A DNA stretch of 9,698 nucleotides, from assembly GCA_038244055.1 (NCBI GenBank), contig JBBRTW010000263.1, forward strand, positions 1 through 9,698, in the 5' to 3' direction. This DNA is from DASPKW01 sp038244055. GTDB lineage: Bacteria; Planctomycetota; Phycisphaerae; Tepidisphaerales; Tepidisphaeraceae. Below, in pieces: positions 5,931-9,698 of this stretch (its first letter is position 1; every line of letters starts with the position of its first letter). A program made the translations under genes and the position numbers. Under the pieces are notes generated by a model. It saw only the letters and a list, made by a program, of their open reading frames with translations. It searched no databases and was not told where the DNA came from.

Positions 5931-7916
5931 ATGGCACAGGCGACAGCAGGCGCGGGAAGCGCGTCTATGGAGACCGGGCGTCCGATCCACACCGGGCGCA
6001 TCTTTTGGGCGAGCTTTTTGACGCTGATCGCGGCGGGCATTGGCTTTGCCGTACGCGGCGGCATTCTCGGCGACTGGGGCGCGCAGTTCGGCTTCACGAA
6101 GTCGGAACTCGGCTCGATCACCGGCGGCGGGCTGGCGGGCTTCGGCATCACCATCATCATCTGCTCGTTCTTCGCCGATCAGATTGGATACAAGACCCTT
6201 CTCAGCGGCGCGTTCATCCTGCATGTTCTTTCGGCCGTCCTGACTCTGGCCGCTACGCCGGTCTTTGCGGCCGCGGGCAAAGATGCGACCTACTGGACGC
6301 TCTATGTCGGCATGTTCATGTTCGCGCTCGGTAATGGCCTGTGCGAGGCGGCCATCAATCCTCTGGTCGCGACGCTTTATCCCAAGAACAAGACGCACTA
6401 CTTGAACATCCTCCACGCCGGCTGGCCGGCGGGTCTGGTCCTCGGCGCTGTGATGGCCTTCCTCTTCGCGGGCCCCGGCGCCGCCATCACGCATCTGCGC
6501 TGGGACAGTCTCATCGCCACGTTCCTGGTGCCGGCGGTGTGGTACGGTCTGATCGTCCTCAAGGAAAAGTTCCCCTCCTCTGAAACGCATGCCGCCGGCC
6601 TGACCATCGGCGACCAGATCACGGCCGTGATCGCTCCGATGTTCATCTTCCTGATTCTGATTCACGCCATGGTCGGCTACGTCGAGCTCGGCACCGATTC
6701 CTGGATCGCCAACATCCTGAATAACGTCGTGGGCAACATGTCGCTGCTGCTGTTCGTCTACATTTCCAGCCTGATGTTCATCCTCCGGTTTTTCGCCGGT
6801 CCGATCGTTCATCGGATCAACCCGCTGGGCCTGCTCTTCGTGGCGGCCTGCTGCGGCGCGGTGGGATTGTTCATGCTCGGTTCGTTCAAGACGGGCACGA
6901 TGCTGGTCATCGCCGGCACGATCTTCGCGCTGGGCAAGACCTTCTACTGGCCGACGATGCTCGGTGTCGCCGGCGAGCAGTTCCCCAAATCCGGCGCGCT
7001 GGGCATGGGTCTTCTGGGCGGTTTTGGAATGATGTCGGCCGGCTGGCTTGGCGGCCCGGGCATCGGATACAAGCAGGATCGCAACGCCGCCGACTACCTT
7101 CAGGAGAAGCCGGAATTCAAAGAGGTCTATGCGCGCTACAAGGCCGAAGAGCCCAACCACTTCCTGTTCTTCAAGGAAATCACGGGCTTGAACGGCGCTC
7201 GCGTTGCCGTGCTTGCGGACAATGGCGGTTCGCTCAAGGCCGACATTGACGCGCTGAGCAAATCCAAGAAGCATGTCTGGGATGATGAGAATCTCCTGGG
7301 ATTGAAAGCCTGGTGGCAGGGCCTTGCTCCGATCGAAGTGGTCGAAACCACCAAGGTGATGGCGGAAAAGAAGAAGGATAAGCTTCCGGCCCTGCTCCGC
7401 ACCGACCGCGCCGCGACGCTGGGTGTGGCCATCGCGGCCGCCAAGGCCAAAGAGGCCGAACTCGCCAAGGGCGCGGCCGCCGACAAGGTCAAAGCCGCCG
7501 ATGAAGCCGCAACCAAAGCCAGGGAAGCCGCCACGAAAGATGGCGACACCGCGGAAACCGTCGAACTCGCGGGCGTGAACGCGCGGATGGGCGAACTATC
7601 CAAGGGCGCTGATGCTGACAAGTCCAAGAAGGCTGAAGATGCCGCCGAAGCCGCCGAGGCGCTGGCTCGCAAGGCCGTCGGCGACGGCGGAAAACTCGGC
7701 GCGATGGCTTATGCCCACAACGACGATCAGATCGTCAAGGACGCCAACATCTACGGCGGCCAGCAGGCCCTGAAGATCACCGCCGCCGTGCCGGCCACCA
7801 TGGCCGTGTGCTATCTGCTTCTGGTCATGTATTTCGTCTCCAAGGGCGGATACAAGCAGATTCACCTCACCGGCGAGCAAGTGTCCGGTGGCGTGGAAGG
7901 CCCGCAGGAGCACTAA
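5931..7916 (+). CDS. MFS transporter with a large hydrophilic domain before TM12
   Basis: A 661-residue inner-membrane major facilitator, probably for a sugar, nucleoside or other small solute. The ATG at 5931 is chosen because AGAGGAG (5916-5922) lies eight bases upstream; an in-frame ATG at 5721 overlaps the glycosylase gene and would add 70 non-family residues. Eleven helices fall between about 24 and 378, with RGGILGDWGAQFGFTKSE at 42-59 and the FFADQIGYK loop at 80-88 typical of the fold. After TM11, residues 380-613 are soluble, and a single helix at 614-636 (ITAAVPATMAVCYLLLVMYF) completes twelve. The inserted region has an N-terminal mixed part and, at 500-590, an Ala/Lys/Glu-rich likely coiled coil containing an imperfect internal duplication (ELAKGAAADKVKAADEAA and ELSKGADADKSKKAEDAA). 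Usual MFS proteins have 400-450 residues. Substrate unknown. A strong terminator follows, so this is a transcript end. Confidence 0.85.
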   Translation: MAQATAGAGSASMETGRPIHTGRIFWASFLTLIAAGIGFAVRGGILGDWGAQFGFTKSELGSITGGGLAGFGITIIICSFFADQIGYKTLLSGAFILHVLSAVLTLAATPVFAAAGKDATYWTLYVGMFMFALGNGLCEAAINPLVATLYPKNKTHYLNILHAGWPAGLVLGAVMAFLFAGPGAAITHLRWDSLIATFLVPAVWYGLIVLKEKFPSSETHAAGLTIGDQITAVIAPMFIFLILIHAMVGYVELGTDSWIANILNNVVGNMSLLLFVYISSLMFILRFFAGPIVHRINPLGLLFVAACCGAVGLFMLGSFKTGTMLVIAGTIFALGKTFYWPTMLGVAGEQFPKSGALGMGLLGGFGMMSAGWLGGPGIGYKQDRNAADYLQEKPEFKEVYARYKAEEPNHFLFFKEITGLNGARVAVLADNGGSLKADIDALSKSKKHVWDDENLLGLKAWWQGLAPIEVVETTKVMAEKKKDKLPALLRTDRAATLGVAIAAAKAKEAELAKGAAADKVKAADEAATKAREAATKDGDTAETVELAGVNARMGELSKGADADKSKKAEDAAEAAEALARKAVGDGGKLGAMAYAHNDDQIVKDANIYGGQQALKITAAVPATMAVCYLLLVMYFVSKGGYKQIHLTGEQVSGGVEGPQEH

Positions 7917-7953
7917 AAGCAGCGGCTGACGATTTCATCCGATAGCCATCGAT

Positions 7954-7989
7954 ACACCGGCGCCACCCCGCGCCGGTGTTTTCTTTTTT
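7954..7989 (+). terminator. Intrinsic terminator after the MFS gene
   Basis: ACACCGGCG (7954-7962) pairs perfectly with CGCCGGTGT (7971-7979) across an 8-base loop. The stem runs directly into TTTTCTTTTTT, a textbook rho-independent terminator 38 bases after the MFS stop. Confidence 0.92.
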
Positions 7990-8004
7990 GCATCCGGAAT
8001 TTGC

Positions 8005-8034
8005 TTGCCGGATTTGCCCTCCTCCCAATAAACT
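8005..8034 (+). promoter_or_regulatory. Weak candidate promoter of the pseudopilin gene
   Basis: TTGCCG (8005-8010) and TAAACT (8029-8034) are 18 bases apart and each matches the sigma70 consensus at four of six positions. They lie between the upstream terminator and the pseudopilin ribosome site, where a promoter is expected. Support is positional and weak. Confidence 0.25.
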
Positions 8035-8075
8035 ATGCCGGCGCGGGTTCGATCACGTCTTCGAGGAGTCGATTC

Positions 8076-8900
8076 ATGCACAGACTTTCGCCGATGGGCG
8101 GACTTATTCCGCGTGGCTGTCGCCGCGCCGCCCCCGCCTTCACCCTCGTCGAGCTTCTCGTCGTGATCGGCATCATCGCCCTGCTCATCTCCATCCTCCT
8201 CCCCTCGCTCATCAAAGCCCGCGAGCAGGCGGTGCGCGTGCAGTGCGCCAGCAATATCCGCCAATGGGGCAGCGGGCTGCAGAGTTACTCCAACGCCAAC
8301 AAAGGCTGGCTGCCCTATAACGGCGGCGTGATTCCCGGCGTCACCGTGGGGGGGAAAGATATGTCATGGAACAGCTCGGTCATGCAGGATTTTTTCGCGG
8401 CCTATCTCACCGCCAATCAGGCCGTCGGCGATCGCCAGAAGGATAACGTTCTCTACTGCCCCAGCCAGGATTGGCACCGCAGCGCCGCCAACGATCCCAG
8501 CGGCACCGGGGGCCTGATCGGCTATTTCTATCTCCCCTATCGCGAGCCCAATTCCGCCAACCCCGGCAACAGCATGAACTATGCCCCGGCCGGTTTCGCC
8601 GATGGAAAATCGTGGGTGGAGAAGCGCAAATTCTCCGGCCAACACAAGGCCGCCCCCATCGTCACCGACATGCTGCAATTCAACGGCTCGAATAATTCCT
8701 GGGCCGCCTACACCAGCCACATCAAGCGCGCCAAACCCAGCGGCGGCAATTTCCTCTTCGAAGATGGCCATGTGACCTGGTACGACATGAATGCCGATGC
8801 TTCCAGGCCCAACGGCTGGTCCATCGACCTGGGATCGACGGTCGGAAGCTGGAAATGCTATTATCGGATATACGATGCGGGAATCCCGGGGAATCAGTGA
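8076..8900 (+). CDS. Pseudopilin-like protein (prepilin-type N-terminus, FEDGHV C-terminus)
   Basis: A 274-residue protein exported and processed like type IV pilins and type II secretion pseudopilins. The ATG at 8076 is preceded by GAGGAG (8063-8068) with a 7-base gap; a TTG start at 8001 would overlap the likely promoter. A basic leader (IPRGCRRAAPA) ends at A21, the expected prepilin peptidase cut, giving a mature FTLVE start with the conserved E at +5, then the hydrophobic helix LLVVIGIIALLISILLPSL. Alanine rather than glycine at -1 is accepted in this group. The globular part has two cysteines (C57, C128) and ends with GGNFLFEDGHVTWYDM at 223-238, the motif seen in the very large pilin-like families of Planctomycetota, Lentisphaerota and Verrucomicrobiota. 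These genes are usually solitary and of unknown role, as here: it is isolated between a terminator and a repeat. Confidence 0.88.
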   Translation: MHRLSPMGGLIPRGCRRAAPAFTLVELLVVIGIIALLISILLPSLIKAREQAVRVQCASNIRQWGSGLQSYSNANKGWLPYNGGVIPGVTVGGKDMSWNSSVMQDFFAAYLTANQAVGDRQKDNVLYCPSQDWHRSAANDPSGTGGLIGYFYLPYREPNSANPGNSMNYAPAGFADGKSWVEKRKFSGQHKAAPIVTDMLQFNGSNNSWAAYTSHIKRAKPSGGNFLFEDGHVTWYDMNADASRPNGWSIDLGSTVGSWKCYYRIYDAGIPGNQ

Positions 8901-8904
8901 TTGG

Positions 8905-9062
8905 AACCACGAAGGCACGAAGACACGAAGAAGAAAGAATACAAAACGGCCACAGATGAACACCGATGTCCACAGATAGGACAACAATTTGTTCTTATCT
9001 GTGCCTGTCTGTGCTGATCTGTGGCTGAATTCTCTTCTTCGTGCCTTCGTGTCTTCGTGGTT
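8905..9062. repeat. Composite inverted repeat of CACGAAG and CACAGAT units
   Basis: The outer arm at 8905-8935, built of AACCACGAAG and CACGAAG heptad units, pairs with its complement at 9032-9062 with two mismatches. An inner arm, GCCACAGAT at 8949-8957 and CACAGATA at 8971-8978, pairs with ATCTGTGGC at 9017-9025 and TATCTGTG at 8996-9003. The axis lies in AACAATTTGTT near 8988. The result is a long hairpin filling the 182-bp gap between the pseudopilin and ABC genes. From general knowledge, these two unit types occur widely between genes in Planctomycetota, Verrucomicrobiota and relatives and yield spurious proteins containing NHEDTKARR-like strings. No coding capacity is evident, and there is no T-tract for a typical terminator. 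Confidence 0.85.
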
Positions 9063-9082
9063 CAATTGTATGATCGGCTCCC

Positions 9083-9698
9083 ATGCCCACCGCGGAACTG
9101 CTTATCGCCGATTTACGCAAGGAATACCCCACCCCCGCCGAGCCATTGGTGGTGCTTAAAGGGGTGTCATTGAAAGTCTCGCCCGGCGAGCGCCTGGCGA
9201 TTCTCGGGCCCAGCGGGTCGGGCAAATCCACGCTCTTGAACATCATCGGCACGCTCGATTCCCCCTCGGCCGGCTCGGTGCGCCTGGGCTCGACCGATCC
9301 CTTCGCCCTGTCGCCCAATGAGCTCGCCGCCTTTCGCAGCCGCTCCATCGGCTTCGTCTTTCAGGATCATCATCTTCTGCCCCAATGCACCGCCATGGAG
9401 AATGTTTTGCTCCCTCGCCTGGCGCTCGGGAAGACCACGGCCGATGATGGCAAGCGCGCGGCCGAGCTTCTGGAGCGCGTGGGATTATCCCAGCGATCCA
9501 CCCATCTCCCGGCCGAGCTCTCCGGCGGCGAGCGCCAGCGCGTCGCCATCGCCCGCGCCTTGATGAACCAGCCCGCAATCATTCTCGCCGATGAACCCAC
9601 CGGCAACCTCGATTCCAAAACCGCCGACTCCATCGCCGATCTCCTCCTCAGCGTCGCCAGCGATGTCATCCTCATCGCCGTCACCCACAGCGCCGCCC
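9083..9698 (+). CDS. LolD-like ABC transporter ATPase (3' end outside window)
   Basis: The ATP-hydrolysing subunit of a membrane exporter of the MacB/LolD class, which powers lipoprotein release or efflux with an FtsX-type permease. From the ATG at 9083, 205 residues are visible and all nucleotide-binding motifs are intact: Walker A GPSGSGKST at 42-50, Q-loop FQDHHLLPQ with Q94, signature LSGGERQRVAIARAL at 146-160, Walker B IILADEPTG with D170 and E171, D-loop NLD, and switch H202 in VTHS. The combination ADEPTGNLD and SGGERQR is typical of LolD/MacB proteins, usually about 225-235 residues, so only the end is missing. No strong ribosome site precedes the ATG, but the N-terminus (LLIADLRKEYPTP) fits the family start. 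A permease gene is expected just downstream but cannot be seen. LolD itself is not proven. Confidence 0.92.
   Translation, partial: MPTAELLIADLRKEYPTPAEPLVVLKGVSLKVSPGERLAILGPSGSGKSTLLNIIGTLDSPSAGSVRLGSTDPFALSPNELAAFRSRSIGFVFQDHHLLPQCTAMENVLLPRLALGKTTADDGKRAAELLERVGLSQRSTHLPAELSGGERQRVAIARALMNQPAIILADEPTGNLDSKTADSIADLLLSVASDVILIAVTHSAA

Noticed and set aside
8364..9065. A 233-residue minus-strand frame beginning MNHEDTKARRREF
   Set aside because: Its first part is the translated CACGAAG/CACAGAT repeat and the remainder is antisense to the pseudopilin gene. NHEDTKARR strings are a familiar sign of spurious repeat translation.
1..9698. tRNA, rRNA, integrase attachment sites or replication origin
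   Set aside because: No cloverleaf, rRNA-like segment, integrase, or DnaA-box cluster was recognised by eye on either strand.

Overview
The window is GC-rich bacterial DNA with every recognisable gene on the + strand. The organism is most likely a member of Planctomycetota (Phycisphaerae-like) or a close PVC relative. The reasons are a type II-secretion-like pseudopilin ending in a FEDGHV motif, a Tat-exported DUF3500 protein, an HpnN-like RND permease, patchy use of Shine-Dalgarno sites, and CACGAAG / CACAGAT palindromic repeats in an intergenic gap. This placement is inference from gene content, not from a marker gene.

Layout. Positions 3-728 hold the C-terminal part of tRNA pseudouridine synthase TruD, whose start lies upstream of the window. 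Positions 797-3685 encode a large RND/MMPL-type permease with a low-complexity segment that is read in frame between its two halves. Positions 3686-3935 are non-coding and mostly occupied by a 158-bp nested palindrome. Positions 3936-5024 encode a Tat-signal DUF3500 protein, which overlaps by one base a family 5 (UdgB-type) uracil-DNA glycosylase at 5024-5749. Positions 5750-5930 carry a plausible promoter. Positions 5931-7916 encode an MFS transporter with an unusual 235-residue hydrophilic domain before its last membrane helix, followed by a strong intrinsic terminator at 7954-7989. Positions 8076-8900 encode a pseudopilin-like protein. Positions 8905-9062 are a composite inverted repeat. 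Positions 9083-9698 hold the start of a LolD-like ABC ATPase that runs off the window.

How the genes work together. They do not form one pathway. tRNA modification, lipid or hydrophobe export, an exported DUF3500 protein, DNA repair, solute uptake, a pilin-like surface protein and an ABC exporter lie side by side as in an ordinary chromosomal region. The only tight coupling is DUF3500 with the glycosylase (TGATG overlap). TruD and the permease are close enough to be co-transcribed.

I see no CRISPR array, prophage, transposase, tRNA or rRNA, and no clear new multi-gene system. The most interesting content is structural: three different palindromic repeats (3692-3849, 2203-2343, 8905-9062) plus a small palindrome at 754-767. 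The first may be an undescribed REP/BIME- or MITE-like element built from four alternating copies of one 11-bp motif.
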